This document shows positions 1-12,353 of a DNA stretch of 64,000 bases, piece by piece. The translations under genes and the position numbers were made by a program. The DNA is from Thamnidium elegans. Lineage: Eukaryota > Mucoromycota > Mucoromycetes > Mucorales > Mucoraceae. The notes beneath the pieces are model-generated. The model did not search any database, was not told the DNA's origin, and worked only from the letters and a program-made list of their open reading frames with translations. Location: contig JAIXMG010000003.1 of the NCBI GenBank assembly GCA_025201345.1, forward strand, positions 992,001 through 1,056,000. Reading direction: 5' to 3'. Positions within the stretch are counted from its first letter, which is position 1. Every line of letters begins with the position of its first letter.

Positions 1-282
1 TAGCAGTATTAGTAAAGTAAGGAAAATAAGCTGTTAAATGAAAGGAGCATTAATAAATATAGAGCCAAAACGAGTATCAGATGAAAGCTATTTCACTATC
101 TCAGCTCCACGCATTTAAGTTATAAATCTTCAGCAATTCAAATACCGTGCTTCCAGTCGGATAGTAAGATAGGAACCAAGAGAATATTAAAGACAAAATA
201 TAGAGTATTCAGCACTAGCATTTAAAGTAATAGCTAGTAAAACTATTCGATAAGGGAATGTTTATTTAAAATATGGAAGGTG

Positions 283-332
283 ATATATGGATGATGATAT
301 ATGGATGATGATATATGGATGATGATATATGG
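283..332. repeat. 14-bp minisatellite
   Basis: A tandem run of the unit gatatatggatgat, about three and a half copies, ending in a G-rich variant. The sequence before it (1-282) is A-rich with no convincing ORF. Its style resembles the LTR-like repeats at 35.2-36.6 kb, but I could not align it to them. Confidence 0.8.
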
Positions 333-419
333 GGTATGTTGATATAAGAGTAACTGATAATATTCATATAGCTAGCTTTAACGCACAAGCGCTATCACAC
401 AGTATAATATTTATAGAAT

Positions 420-2229
420 TATTCTTCATCTTCTTGCTCCTCGTTTTCTTGCTCATCATCTTCTTGCCTGTCAACTTCATCTTCTACATTTTTGGAACTG
501 GGGCATTTGATTACAGGTGAAATATATTGATCAATGTCGATTGTTTTGATATTTGCTTTTCCCTTCCGTCCATTTTTGATATTTCGCATGTCATTATTAG
601 GCGTCCTACTATACTCAACGATCATTTTTTCAATGCTCTCAATCATATACTAACAAAACCAAATGGGAAATGGTAGAAAGAGAAAGAAAAAGGGAAGCAA
701 AAAGTTAAACAAAGCTACTCTAAAATAACAAAAGCAATTCCAACTAGTTTCATTTACCTCCACCAAAGCAAAGCCATCCAACAATGATTTGATCCCACCG
801 CTCTTTACTTCACGCTGTGTGCTTGGATAATTAAAAGAAGATATTTTTTGTAATGTGTACACCTTCTTATCAATAATATTCATTCCGTAAACCACACAAG
901 ATAATCCCATGATTTGAATCATAGGCACAACGACAGTCTTGATTTTAGCTGCAGGTAGGTAAGGTATACGTTTCAATACAGCGTTTAAATGAACCTTGGT
1001 AATGAGGGCAGACTTGAGGGGGTTGTTGATGATTGGCGAGCGAACTCTCCAGTGACAACATCTAACTCGTCAGTATTGATATCCTTCACAATAACTCGAA
1101 AGTCTAGGTTGAAATATAAGTTCAACAGAGATAAATGAGGTGGCGTTGTATCTCTTCTACATAAACAACTTCTATCGTTATGCATAGTCTTAGTCAAAAA
1201 TGCAGCTTGTAACTTACCATTGAACACAGTACTGATTAGCATCAAAGAAAAGTTCAATAACCGGACCCCAGAATTTAACGAGGAATGACATTTCTGAAAA
1301 ATGTTTTCGTGAGGATCCATGAAATAATATCGGCTTGTTCATGATTTGATCCAAACTATGTAACGTGAATGTTAAATTAGTATATGGTTTACATGCAATA
1401 GTTTTATAACTTACATATGAACGTATATCATTTTCGTCGCTCTTTCATTACTGTTGGCATAATTGTGAGCTTCAATCTTCTTTAAACATGTTTTCGCAGA
1501 AGCGTGGTTTTCAATCTAAAACGTTTGTTCAATATCTGTACAGGTTTTAACGTAGTATGTTATACCGTTTATCTTACCTTTTTTGTAGCATCACTTAATG
1601 GTGTCAAGTCTCTCTCTGCTCTTTCAACAAATAACTGGAATCTGCTGTTAAGCTTCTCAAGCGCGACACCAATCAATTTTAGTTGATCCTTATTGGTAAA
1701 ATCGATGATGACATTACGGCACAGGTACGCAATACATTTACATTTCCAGTTCTTCAATTCCATATTATTTCCAACCGATAAAGTTCTTCCGACTAAGGTG
1801 CCCTTCAATCCAGCGAAGATAATTTGATCAGTAAAGCGTATTTCGGACTTTCTCTTGGGTTGTACTCTCTGTGGTAAAATCACACATAAAATAATCGATG
1901 AACCGTCGATTATAAATCATAACAAACGTTAGGTATCAAAATGAACCTTATATATAAAAAAAGCACAGGATCTAGATCAAATCTAAGCGTAACGATCAAT
2001 CACCACTATTGCAAAAGACTATAAATAAGAATAAACGTTATTAGACATTTAATCTTATTCACCTGTTTTTATTAATTTTTCTGTGTTAAATCAAAGTATT
2101 TCTCCACACTCTCTGCGTTGAAGTTGTTCTCAGTCGTTTGTATCTCTGTTCTTCTATTTGCAATTCGAGAAGTTGTCTTTCCGCATTCGTTTGCTGTAAT
2201 TGAGCATGAACTTCTTGACCAGTAGCCAT
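420..2229 (-). pseudogene. Decayed multi-exon hypothetical gene of a repeated family
   Basis: A plausible start at 2229 gives a coiled-coil N-terminus rich in Q, E and R (MATGQEVHAQLQQTNAERQ...). Coding blocks continue on the minus strand at about 1883-1569, 1320-985, 976-760 and 646-419, the last very acidic. The blocks do not join cleanly. Near 1040-1030 the reading moves from a frame ending VVTGEFARQ to a frame beginning SPIINN, which implies a one-base frameshift. The VVTGEFA block and the later hydrophobic block (VVVPMIQIMGLSCVVYGM) resemble, from memory, a Mucorales repeat family with a PD-(D/E)XK-like core. That link is tentative and no function is assigned. Decay plus a transposon relic next door suggests a repeat-rich chromosome segment. 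Confidence 0.4.
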
Positions 2230-2943
2230 ACTTGTATTTTAATTTTTTAATCAATGATAGGTTTAACGATATAACAAGGAAAAACACCACAAGTAAAACT
2301 AGTGCCTTATTTCCCAACAGAATAAAGAAATGATGATGTCACTGATTTTTTTTTAGAGTATTTAAGTAAATCGCAATTTTATGCTAACATCATCATTTTC
2401 TTATTCTTTGGGTTCGCCAGTTATTTATTCTCATCATTTTTTTAATAGTGTGTGGTCTAGAAACAGCACTGTTTCTTAAAATCGTGATTGGTTTCTTCTA
2501 GTGAGCATCTTGCTACCTGAGCTGTTTTGATCCTTTCCTAATGTTATTTTGTTCAAGTATTCAAATGCTTCTACTGCTGCCGGATAGTATACCATGAGTA
2601 CTCCTAAGTAAAGTATGTGATCATCATAGCATATTTTATTAGGTACAGGAACTAGCCCTGTGTGAGATGATCGATTGATAGTACTCATGGCTTTGCTTTC
2701 CGGCTCTCTGTATTTTTTTTTTTTTTTGGCTTGCACAGCTTAGAGTCGGTAACTTGAAAGATGATGGCATATCAAACTACTACATATTTAATATTTCTAC
2801 GAACTAAATAAACCCACTATTTTTTCATGTTTAGAACAGATAACTTAATTTTATTTTAATAAAAGATAAACAGAGTTCTAATAGTGTTCACCTGCCTTTT
2901 ATTACTGTGATATTATAACACACTCAAGTAATCATAGAATCAC

Positions 2944-3478
2944 CTTCGGCGAAAGAGGCTTCTTATACAATTATTGGTGCTGTCTCAGCATTTGGTGTTA
3001 TGAATGCGGGTATAAGAGAGCCAAAAACTGTGAAGAAAAGAAAGGTTGTGGGTGACTCAAAGCGAGAAGCACCTAGAGACGCAGCATCTACTATACCAAA
3101 AGGAACTATAGCTGGTCATTATTCCAAGTTTATCAATGTCACTTTAGATATCATAGGTGTATTTCCCCACATAAAGAGCTTTTATATTGTTATGGACAAC
3201 GCTCCTATTCATAATTCTGATCTTGTTGATCCGGTGATTATAGAAAGAGGCTACATACCTGTATAGCTTCTTATTGAGATGTTTTGACGGGCAGAGCTAA
3301 AAGCACCAAATTGAGTGATGTGAAAGTTAGTTCAAAGGTCATTGAGAGAAGCAAAGATGTTCCTATTGAACATTTACAAAATTTTATCCAGTATTCCATA
3401 AATATCTTCCCTAGACGCTTACATAAAGAGAATTATAACTGTTTTGACCAAAAGTTGGGTCAAATCATTTGTAAATAG
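2944..3478 (+). pseudogene. Tc1/IS630-type DDE transposase relic
   Basis: The reading MDNAPIHNSDLVDPVIIERG (about 3193-3252) is the second catalytic Asp block of Tc1/mariner-IS630 transposases. Upstream in the same frame lies SYTIIGAVSAFGVMN, typical of the block before it. After the stop at 3264, another frame (3284-3478) reads like the family C-terminus (KVSSKVIERSKDV...FIQYSINIF). The segment that should hold the third acidic residue (LPPYSPELNPIEQ type) is missing. The N-terminal DNA-binding part is also missing. The element is therefore a frameshifted, truncated copy. G-rich repeats downstream may be its subterminal end. Confidence 0.75.
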
Positions 3479-3600
3479 TGGGCAACTTATTTTCGAAAGA
3501 CTGGGGCAAATTAGCTTCAAATATCTGACCAAACTAGTCTCCTTTTTCTGGGCAATTTAACTTGGCACAAATGTCCAAAATTATTCAAAAAAGTGGGCGG
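3454..3600. repeat. Subterminal direct repeats (TGGGCAA-type) of the transposon relic
   Basis: Five imperfect copies of a (t/g)ggg(t)caa(a/c)tt-like motif lie at about 3454, 3477, 3501, 3548 and 3589, directly after the transposase relic. Clustered short repeats of this sort are common near DNA-transposon ends, where they bind transposase. A matching left end was not found. Confidence 0.45.
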
Positions 3601-4173
3601 TGTTTTCAAACATTCAGTAAATTGAGACTGGAAGCACAGTACAATGTGTCTTTACATTCCTCTATGGCACATGAGATTTTTATTCTGCTATCAAGGACCA
3701 GATTGCCTCACTTAGGAAGGCCTAAAAAAAAGACTCCTTTATCACTAAAGTCATAAACAAGGAAACTTTTGATGTTCAACGAAAAGTGTTATATTTAAGG
3801 GCGCAATACAATTTCATAAAACTACTTGGAAACAATCATCAATTATATATCCAGAAAATAAAAATGTTTTTCTTCTTTACCGTAGCACAAACAAAGGTCA
3901 GAATGCAATTGACCCAGATCAAAATAAAAGACCCAATAGGGTTGGTCTCCGTGATTGTAGTGAGCATCAGGCCGCTATGGTACAATATGATTTCTAGTAA
4001 AGTATAACTGATAAAAAAAAAATAGAGACGTGCAACACTTCTTCTTATAATCCTGATTCTTATTAAATTTTTCGTTTGTTTATGGAAAGGAGAAAACGCG
4101 GCATAAAATATTTATTTTTTTCAAATTTTTTATTTTATTTTCTTTGTTTTATACATTTCTCTTTTGAACTGCA
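3601..4173. other. Gene-poor stretch
   Basis: Only short ORFs of 64-73 codons (3562-3756, 3786-4007) without recognisable motifs. They may be more transposon debris. The last 150 bp are T-rich and probably serve as promoter and 5' UTR of the next gene. Confidence 0.5.
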
Positions 4174-5053
4174 ATGTCTACTCATTCAGCAGATTATAAA
4201 TATTTGAAGTATACAACTAATAATGTCAGTGTTAATCATCCTAGCTTCGATCGAGATTTAGACTCTTCTTTTTCTTCATTTGAATCAATACAAGCACCAA
4301 GTAAAACAAAGTCAACTACAGCTAGTAAAGTGAAACCTTGTATATACACGTATATATATATTTAAAACGAATTGCTTTTGTAGTAAAAAATAATTATGGT
4401 GAAAGCTCAAAGGCTAAATCGTTTATATCAGAACCTGTATTGAAAAAATCTAGTATGCCTTTAACACAGGAGGCTTTAGCCATACATAATAGCTTTATAT
4501 CATCACAGTCTTTTGATTTTGATTTAAAGCAACCAGAGATCGAACAATTGTTGTTGGATAGAGTTGATGAACAATGTAAAACCATGAAACACGAATTTGA
4601 TGAAAAGATCTCGGTAAATATGTCAATTTAAAAAAGTTTTTTTTTTGTTACTGATGTAAATATAAATAGAAATTAGAAGAACAGTTCGCAAAGGCAGAAA
4701 AAGAATATAATCAATCACGATTTGATATTGAGGAATTACATAGTATGGAAAAAGAATATTTTACACAAGGCGTTCAAACAGAATTAACAAATCAAGATGT
4801 TGTAAATGGAAAAGAATTGCAAGACTTTGTAAATCAAACTAAAAAGGTCATTTGGGATACACCTTTTATACCTATCGAATCCATCTGCAGACAATTACCA
4901 ACAAAGCAAGAAGATGATGTATGTGAATATCACCGCAAAAGAATAGAGAAGCTCGAATTAATTGCTGCTAAAGAAAAGAAGTTACATTCAAACGATAACG
5001 ATGCAACATTAAATATGATATCAAAATGGTCAAAGACAATTTATCACCATTAA
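4174..5053 (+). CDS. Unknown coiled-coil protein, 259 aa
   Basis: Exons 4174-4339, 4384-4613 and 4670-5053 (introns 44 and 56 nt, both GT-AG) total 780 nt and give 259 residues. The N-terminus is Ser/Thr-rich and looks disordered (FDRDLDSSFSSFESIQAPS). The middle and C-terminal parts (about residues 85-150 and 205-235) are charged with heptad-like spacing, suggesting coiled coils. There is no signal peptide or membrane segment. It ends 91 bp before the riboflavin kinase start on the same strand. I do not recognise the family. A small scaffold, kinetochore or centrosomal protein is possible, but nothing in the sequence decides this. Confidence 0.7.
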
Positions 5054-5144
5054 AAATAACAATAATAATCATAAATGTATTTAATTCTCCTTTTCTCACT
5101 TTCTTTCCTTTTTACTTTTTTTTTCTTTTTTTTTTTTTTTCGTA

Positions 5145-5836
5145 ATGAACAATAAAAGCAACATCAACCCTGATCGCCCTCTTTTAGTAGGACCTGAAAC
5201 ACCTTCTTCACCTTTTCCTTTTGCTTTGAAAGGAATAGTAGTTAAAGGGTATGGTAGAGGTTCGAAACAACTTGGCATTCCAACAGGTACCTAGCTACAA
5301 ATATATACATGTATTTTATAAACTCATTTTAACATTACAAAAAAAAAAAAAAAAAAGCAAACTTGTCTGATGAGGCTATTAATGCTTTAGCTGCTGGTCT
5401 TGAGACAGGTGTTTATTATGGTTGGACACAAATTGGACAAGTAGGCAGTACAGTATACCCGATGGTTATGAGTTTAGGTTGGAATCCTTATTTCAAAAAT
5501 GAAAAAAGATCTGCAGTAAGTTTACTAATACAAACAAACAAAAAAAAAGAGGTAATATGTGCTGATTTGTGACTTTAGGAAGTTCATGTTATTCATGAAT
5601 TTCCTCAAGATTTTTATGACACACCTATTCGGGTATTGGTTTTAGGCTTTATTAGATCAGAACAAAATTATCCGTCACTTGGTAAATAATGATAGATGGT
5701 TTTGATACAATATTTTAACCCACCATTTATAGATGCTTTAATTACTGATATCAAGACAGATGTTGAAGTAGCTAAGCATTCATTATTAAGAAAGCATTAC
5801 CTTCAACACAGAGAGCATGCCTTATTTTTTGACTAG
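5145..5836 (+). CDS. FMN1: Riboflavin kinase (FMN1-like), 168 aa
   Basis: Phosphorylates riboflavin with ATP to make FMN. Exons 5145-5286, 5358-5515, 5579-5681 and 5733-5836 total 507 nt. The spliced protein has the diagnostic N-terminal motif: [20 protein letters not shown], then NL across the first splice site. It then shows [10 protein letters not shown] and [12 protein letters not shown], and an [24 protein letters not shown] block carrying the conserved Glu. Length matches single-domain eukaryotic riboflavin kinases; no FAD synthetase domain is attached. The start is the only ATG in frame before the motif and follows a long T tract. It converges on RIB3, a gene of the same vitamin pathway, with 176 bp between stop codons. 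Confidence 0.93.
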
Positions 5837-6012
5837 TCTTTTTGTCAATCTATATTTCCTCAAATAGGAAAGTTACACTGCAGCAAACATCAATTATTAT
5901 TATTTATTTTTTTTCCAAGGAACCACGTCAAGATTTAACACATAATATATTAAAAAAAAAATAGTATATATACAAAAAAAAAGCTTCTTTTTCCGTTAAA
6001 AAAAAAAACTAT

Positions 6013-6675
6013 CTACGCAGTTTCGTTCAATCTTCTATAAGTGATGATATCCTTAATTGTAATCATTTTGATATTATGCTTCTTTGCGAAAGCAAAACAA
6101 TCATCTCGTCTCGCCATATTACCTTGGTCATCATCATCCTTTACGATTTCACCAATACATGCAACTGGTGGGAGATCAGCCAACTTACAAAGATCAACAG
6201 CAGCTTCAGTATGACCAAATCGATCAAATGTACCATTTGGAACAGATCTAAGAGGAAGGATATGACCGGGACGCATAAAATCATCAGGCTTACTGGTAGG
6301 ATCAGCCAACTTACGACAAGTTAAAGCACGATCATGAGCAGAGATACCAGTTGTAGTTCCATGTGCGTAATCGCATGATACGGTATATGCTGTTCTCATT
6401 AATTCAGTATTTCTTTGTACCATCAATGGTAATTCCAATTCATCTAAACGTTCACCTGTAGTGGGCGCACAAATATAACCACTGAATTATGTACATATTA
6501 GTCTTGATTGTTTAAAAACATGATAAAAAAAACATAATAAAAAACTAACCTCGAATAACGAATTAAAAATGCCATTTGTTCTGTTGTAATCTTTTCAGCA
6601 GCAATAATTAAATCACCTTCATTTTCACGATCCTCATTATCCATAACAATCACAAACTTGTTGTTGGCTAATATC

Positions 6676-6709
<34 letters not shown>

Positions 6710-6824
6710 TTTTCTCACCAAATTGGATCATTTCTCTTCTATTTGCTCACTTACCAAAGTCTTTAAGAGCTTCCTTTACAGAGTCAAACTCGGGTTTAAA
6801 ATCATTCATGTGTGCTTTTACCAT
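6013..6824 (-). CDS. RIB3: 3,4-dihydroxy-2-butanone 4-phosphate synthase (RIB3), 218 aa
   Basis: Converts ribulose 5-phosphate to DHBP and formate, supplying the four-carbon unit of riboflavin. Exons on the minus strand: 6824-6755, 6667-6550, 6481-6013 (657 nt). Visible motifs are the acidic Mg/substrate loop [10 protein letters not shown], the [10 protein letters not shown] block, RPGHILPLR and [10 protein letters not shown], in the family's order. No GTP cyclohydrolase II domain follows, so this is the monofunctional fungal form. Intron 1 (6668-6754) holds a run of about 27 T on the + strand. No riboswitch was seen. The gene is convergent with riboflavin kinase. Confidence 0.95.
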
Positions 6825-7289
6825 ATTATATATTTATGAAGGAGTGTTTAAAGAAGAGGGAAAAGAAAAAAGGAAAAAAAAAAAAAGAAGCTATTGATGG
6901 ACAATCACAGGCTTATTTAAATCCCGGATTATATACAAAAAACAGCGGTCTTTTTTTTTTAGAGTTCCGAGGGATGGGACTGGGGGATTACTCATCCAAA
7001 ATAAGATTATAAATATTTTTAAATCGTTTTTTTCGGTTTGCATTTTTTAGACAAGTAGTTTTAAATGAAAGCGTGTGAAAGTAGGTTTCACATGTCATTC
7101 AATTGTACAACTGTATTTACACTTATACCCGCTATTATATATGTATACATGTCTTCTTGAAAGAGTCAGGTACAGTCGCTGTTCAAATATGTAAAATATG
7201 ACTGATATATGACTAAAGCCAAGTTTTCAAAGCGTAAAAAAAGGATATGTAACCTCGTTCACTTTTGGCAAGTGAAAAAGGGATATATA

Positions 7290-7320
<31 letters not shown>

Positions 7321-8021
7321 CGAGATGAATTATACCTTCTGGAAACTTCGACTCCGCAAAAAAAACAAGTACTTTGTAACGCATCATCTCCTTTTAATTC
7401 AATTAAATCACTCTAGTATATCTCCTTTTTTTTTTTGTAATCTAGAAGCAAGGGGGATATTCTTTCTTTTATTGAAATTTACTAATCTTTTTTTTTTTAA
7501 AAAAAAAAACTCGAGATAGTATTTATCAGCCAGTTTACGGTATTACTCTTTTTAAGCGTAACCCATTGAACATATAGTATCCTTTTTAATTGATATATGT
7601 TTTCGGAGGTACATAAATGTTACACATGTCTATAAAAGACCCATGATACATATGTAGCAATAATGTAAGGTTATTAAGTAAAAAAAAAAAAATCCGGCCA
7701 TGTATTATACACAAACTTTTTTTTTCTTTTCGGTTTTATCAAACGCGGCATAATTACGTCAACTATAAAAGCAAATTATCTGAAAGTATCGAGTAAGATA
7801 CGTGTTATTTTATATTACATTATCCCATACTCGTATAGTACAAAACATGCTCAGTTCTAAACCAGCTTAAACACCAATCAGTTTCTGTGCTGTAAAGTAA
7901 AAAGCATAATCTTTGTGACTTTTGCCCTTAAAAAAAAAATAAGCCTACCTTTTTTTTTCTTTTTTTTCTTTTTTTTAAAAAAAAAAAATAACAATAAAAG
8001 AAGAAAAAAAGCAAAACTAAA
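6825..8021. other. Intergenic, divergent promoter region
   Basis: About 1.2 kb between the divergent starts of RIB3 and exportin-7. It has long homopolymers (A tract near 7297-7320, T/A tract near 7487-7510, T/A tracts at 7950-7990) and no ORF with coding character. No RNA gene recognised. Confidence 0.6.
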
Positions 8022-11000
8022 ATGTCACAAGGAGACGAAAGAACAGCTTATTTCGCGTCTTTATGTGAACAACTTTATAATCCTAAATCACCAGAGGACC
8101 GTAACCAAGTACAAAAGATACTTCAACACTCATTTCCTACCTTTACCGACTCCAATGATTTACCTCCACCCGGTATGGAAAACAGTCCTACCTTTGCTAT
8201 AAGCTCTCCAACAGACACTGCTTCCGCTTTACGTGTCTTGTTAGAATCTTCTCCTAGTCCATATGTTCAAACTTTCGCTTTATCTAGACTTAAACAATTA
8301 GTTCAGGCTCAATTTGCTTTGTTCAGTCTAGAGTCTAAAATCGCTTTGCGTAAGTTATGGTATTTTTGCTTTTTTTTTTTCTAGCTGTTTTCCTAAAATG
8401 GAAAAACTTATATACCTGTTTTATGTAGGCTCGTTTTTGTTAGAATACGCGTTTATGCATCCTGATCTTATGCCATTTATTATCACGCAGTTAGCTGGTG
8501 TATTGGCTGCGCTTACTTTGCTGGGTTGGGCTGATATTGAACAATATAAGAATGTTCATAAAGATATACAACAATTTATTCAGGTATTTATTATACATTG
8601 CATTTTATCTATATACAGGTATATTCTAATCCGAGATTATAGGCTTCAGTCGATCATAGAATTGTAGGTCTTCAAATTTTATCCATCATGGTTCAAGATA
8701 TTAATCCTCCTAGTTTTGCAAGAAGTGCATCCAAGTTTAGAAAAGCAGGTAATTAGAAAAGAAAAAAGTGAAACCTATCCTATTAATAACGCTATATATA
8801 TGTATATATAGCTGGTGAATTTCGTGATACTCAGTTATTGGATATTTGTGAAACGGCTTATAAAACCTTGGAAGAATTAGTTCAACGAAACATTGCGTTT
8901 ACTAGCAGTAAGTACATATATAAAATTTGATTTGATTTATTATTTGTATTCAGCTTTTCCCTTTTTTTTTTTAAAAAAAAAAAAAAATAGCCAACCAGGA
9001 ACAACGTTTGCAGGAATCTACAGTGAGTTTGTTAACAAAATGTTTGTCTTATGATTTCAATGGGACCAGTGTAGATGAAGCTGGTGAAGATATTGGTATT
9101 ATTCAAATACCTTCTTCGTGGAGACCTTTATTTGAAAAGCCTGAATTCGTGACTACATTATTTAAAGCGTATGCTGATTTTTCTCCACCTTATTCTTCAA
9201 AAGTAATGGAATGTATGGTCCAAGTTGCTTCTGTTCGAAAGACATTATTTAATGATCATGATGAACGTTCCAATTTCGTTGTCAAGATTATGCAGGGTAT
9301 TCGAGAAATTATCTTGACTTCTCAGGGTTTAAATGATACAGATAATTATAATGAATTCTGTAGACTCTTGTTTCGTTTTAGAGCTACTTTGCCTTTAAAT
9401 GAATTGGTAGAAAAGCCTGGTTATTTGGATTGGACTGAGTTGATTGCAGACTTCTCTCTCAAGGCATTTCAATCTTGGAAGTTTGCTCCTAACACTAGTA
9501 CCTATGTACTGGGTTTTTGGATGCGTATTGTTCAAAGCATGACTTATTACCAACAATTGGGTGAAACTGCAGTTGAAAAATTGGGCAATATCACTATTGA
9601 GGTACACTTTTCTTTTATATGCATGTGTATTATTGAGACAATTTTCCAATTCTTTTATTTTTTATTTATTCTTATCTGTAGTTGACACGCGCATACATTT
9701 CTACTTCAATTGATGCCGTATCTGTACGTATTGACGAAGGTTTAGAAGACCCATTAGAAAACGAAGAATCTTTGATCGAAACGCTCAATATACTCGGCCA
9801 AATCGCCCATTGTAAATACGAGGCATCCAGTACAGCCCTTCTCAACTTATTTGATCCCATCACTATCGAATATCAAAACTTAATTACGCAACCTACCACA
9901 CATAGTAATTTTAAAGAAGCATTGGAAAATGTTGAAACTAAATTTGCTTGGTTGGTTTATATCATGGCTTCATTTGTTGGTAATCGAACTTCGTTCTTAA
10001 ATTCAGAAGATTTGGATAGAATCGATAGTGAAATTACAACTAAAGTATTGCAGTTAATGGATGTACAACAGTCTTTGCAAAATCAACATGGAACTACGTT
10101 CATGAATGAAAAGTTGGATTTGGCTTTTATTTACTTTTTCCAACAGTTTAAAAAGTCATACATGTGTGAATCGAACGGCAGAGATGTAAGCAGCATGATA
10201 TACATATATATATAGACATAGGAACTAATGATGAGTAATGCTTATAGATTTACACCAATTTATCCAAAGTATTTGGTATTAGCGACCAAGTCATGATGTT
10301 GGATGTTATTATGCGTAAAATGTAAGTACTACATTACATAACTAGCTAAATCCCAATATATATAAATACTAACAGCTTCAAAAAGTGTCTCCAATTTACA
10401 ATACTGGTCTGGTAGTGAAGTACTTATTCGTCGTACATTGGAACTCTTTAACGAATTAGCTACAGGATATGGAGCATCCAAAAACCTCCGCAAGATCGAA
10501 ACCACTCGTCTTATCCTTCAAAATCATATGGATAGTCAAATTGCGTTCTGTCAAAACGAAAAACAAAGTGAAAATAGAATCTTGTACTTTCAAATCTTGT
10601 GCAAATTATTGTTTGCTGATGATAATGTAGATGAAAGAACGTTCTATGAATTTATCAAACCTTTTGATATTAGAATTAGAAATTTGGGACCGTTGGATAG
10701 TGTAGAAGCGTTCAGACAACAAAATACCAGAGTAAGCTATATATATATATATATATATGATTTTCGATATAATTTTTTTTAACTAATAGTTACAATGTAG
10801 CGTGCTTTACGTGATATATTTACTGATATGTGTGGTTTTATTTCTCCCATGCAAACTCGTCGACATTTTATCTTGTTTTTCGATTGGTTTTATTCAGAGT
10901 ATTCTTCAGTTCTTTTACGTGCTGTAGAAGCATGGTCTTGTGATCCCATCGTCAATTCATTATTATCTTTCTACTCTGAATTTGTACACAACAAGAGTCA

Positions 11001-12080
11001 AAGATTAGGCTTTGAAATCTCATCTGCTAATGGTATTTTGATGTTTAGAGACGCTAGTCAGATAATTTGTTCATTCGGTAGTCAGATTATCAAACAACAA
11101 ATTGTAGATGATAATCAAAAGTATGAGTACAAATATAAAGGAATCTCGCAATGCTTTAGTATCATGTCAAAGTGTTTGGGTGGTAGATATATTAACTTTG
11201 GTGTACTTTGGTTGTATCAAGATAAATCTATTAATGAAGCTTTGGATATGATTATTCAACTCATGTTGGATGTACCTTTGGATGATTTGTTGGTAAGTTA
11301 AAAGAGATCAATTATATGTACATAGTGATTTTAATATCGAGACCGTAAAAATAGAGTTTCCCTGATTTATCATTATCTTTCTTCCACTTATTGGATGAAT
11401 TATCTCGCGAACAATTGATGGCTATGCCAAGTATTCCACCTGATGCATTTTTATATCTGATGCAAGCTTGTGAAGAAGGAGTTAAATCTAGCGATAGTTT
11501 AATTCGAGCCCATGCTTGTTCGTCCATTTTCAACATTTGTAGCTTCGTTATCAAGGGAACCGAAAAGGCAGAAAGAGAAGCAAGATCCAGCACCGTCGAT
11601 TCTTCTTCTCGTAGAAGATCTTCAGTTGTTTCTCCTCAATTACCTGGTAGTCATTGGATCATAGGATATTTCGGTCAATTCCCACGAACGTTACCTTCTT
11701 TACTATCAACTGTATTTAATTTGGTGTTGTTTGATGACAATAGTGATCAATGGTCTTTGTCTAGACCGTTGTATTCTTTAATGTTGCTCCAAAGAGAGTA
11801 TACTGGAAAGTATATTGGTGCTGTTATTGATCAGCAGTTACCTGAAAGAAGACCATTTGTTTCTACTGTAAGTTTTTTTTTTTTTTTTTTTTTTTTTTTT
11901 GTCCATACTAATTTTTTTTATTTATACTAGGCTTTAAATAATTTGTTAGATGGTGTTGGTTGGACATTATCTCCCAAGGATAAAGAAAGATTCACTCAAA
12001 ATGTAACTACATTTAGAAAAGGATTGATGTTACATAGTGTAGCTCTTCTTCCTCTTGCTACACCTCCTCCTTATTATTAA
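8022..12080 (+). CDS. XPO7: Exportin-7 (RanBP16-type karyopherin), about 1124 aa
   Basis: A RanGTP-dependent nuclear transport receptor built of HEAT repeats. Eleven exons: 8022-8349, 8429-8583, 8643-8748, 8812-8907, 8991-9601, 9682-10185, 10248-10321, 10386-10731, 10801-11292, 11355-11867, 11931-12080 (3375 nt). Stretches match the exportin-7 pattern: an SWRPLFEKPEF segment, VMECMVQVASVRKTLF, NYNEFCRLLFRFR, FAPNTSTYVLGFW, and AYISTSIDAVSVRIDEGLED (about residues 290-460). Later come MRKIVSNLQYW and GISQCFSIMSKCLGGRYINF. Length is close to the animal protein (about 1087 aa). The exon 7/8 junction (10321/10386) was chosen because it restores IVSNLQYW. Exportin-4 is the nearest alternative. Saccharomyces lacks this receptor. 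Confidence 0.9.
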
Positions 12081-12258
12081 ATGGAAATTGATACATATAC
12101 AAACAATAAAAAAAATATTTTTTTTTAAATAGAAAATAACTGTGGTTAACTCTTTTTTTTTATATAAAGAACCCTCTATTTTTTTTTTAATATAAAAAGA
12201 TCGATAAAAATTGATTTTTTTTTTTTTTTTTTACATAGTTAAATTATACTCTTCGATA

Positions 12259-12322
12259 ATGGGTTGTTGTTGTTCTAAATCTAGTGGTGCGTCGTCTTGT
12301 GCAAGTTCCGGTAGAACATTGT

Positions 12323-12353
<31 letters not shown>

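Noticed and set aside
283..332. Short regular repeats considered as a CRISPR array
   Set aside because: 14-bp units without spacers; a plain minisatellite in a eukaryotic genome. No CRISPR-like array exists elsewhere in the window.
5145..6013. Possible FMN riboswitch near the flavin genes
   Set aside because: No conserved RFN-element sequence was seen in the 5' regions, and FMN riboswitches are not established in fungi.
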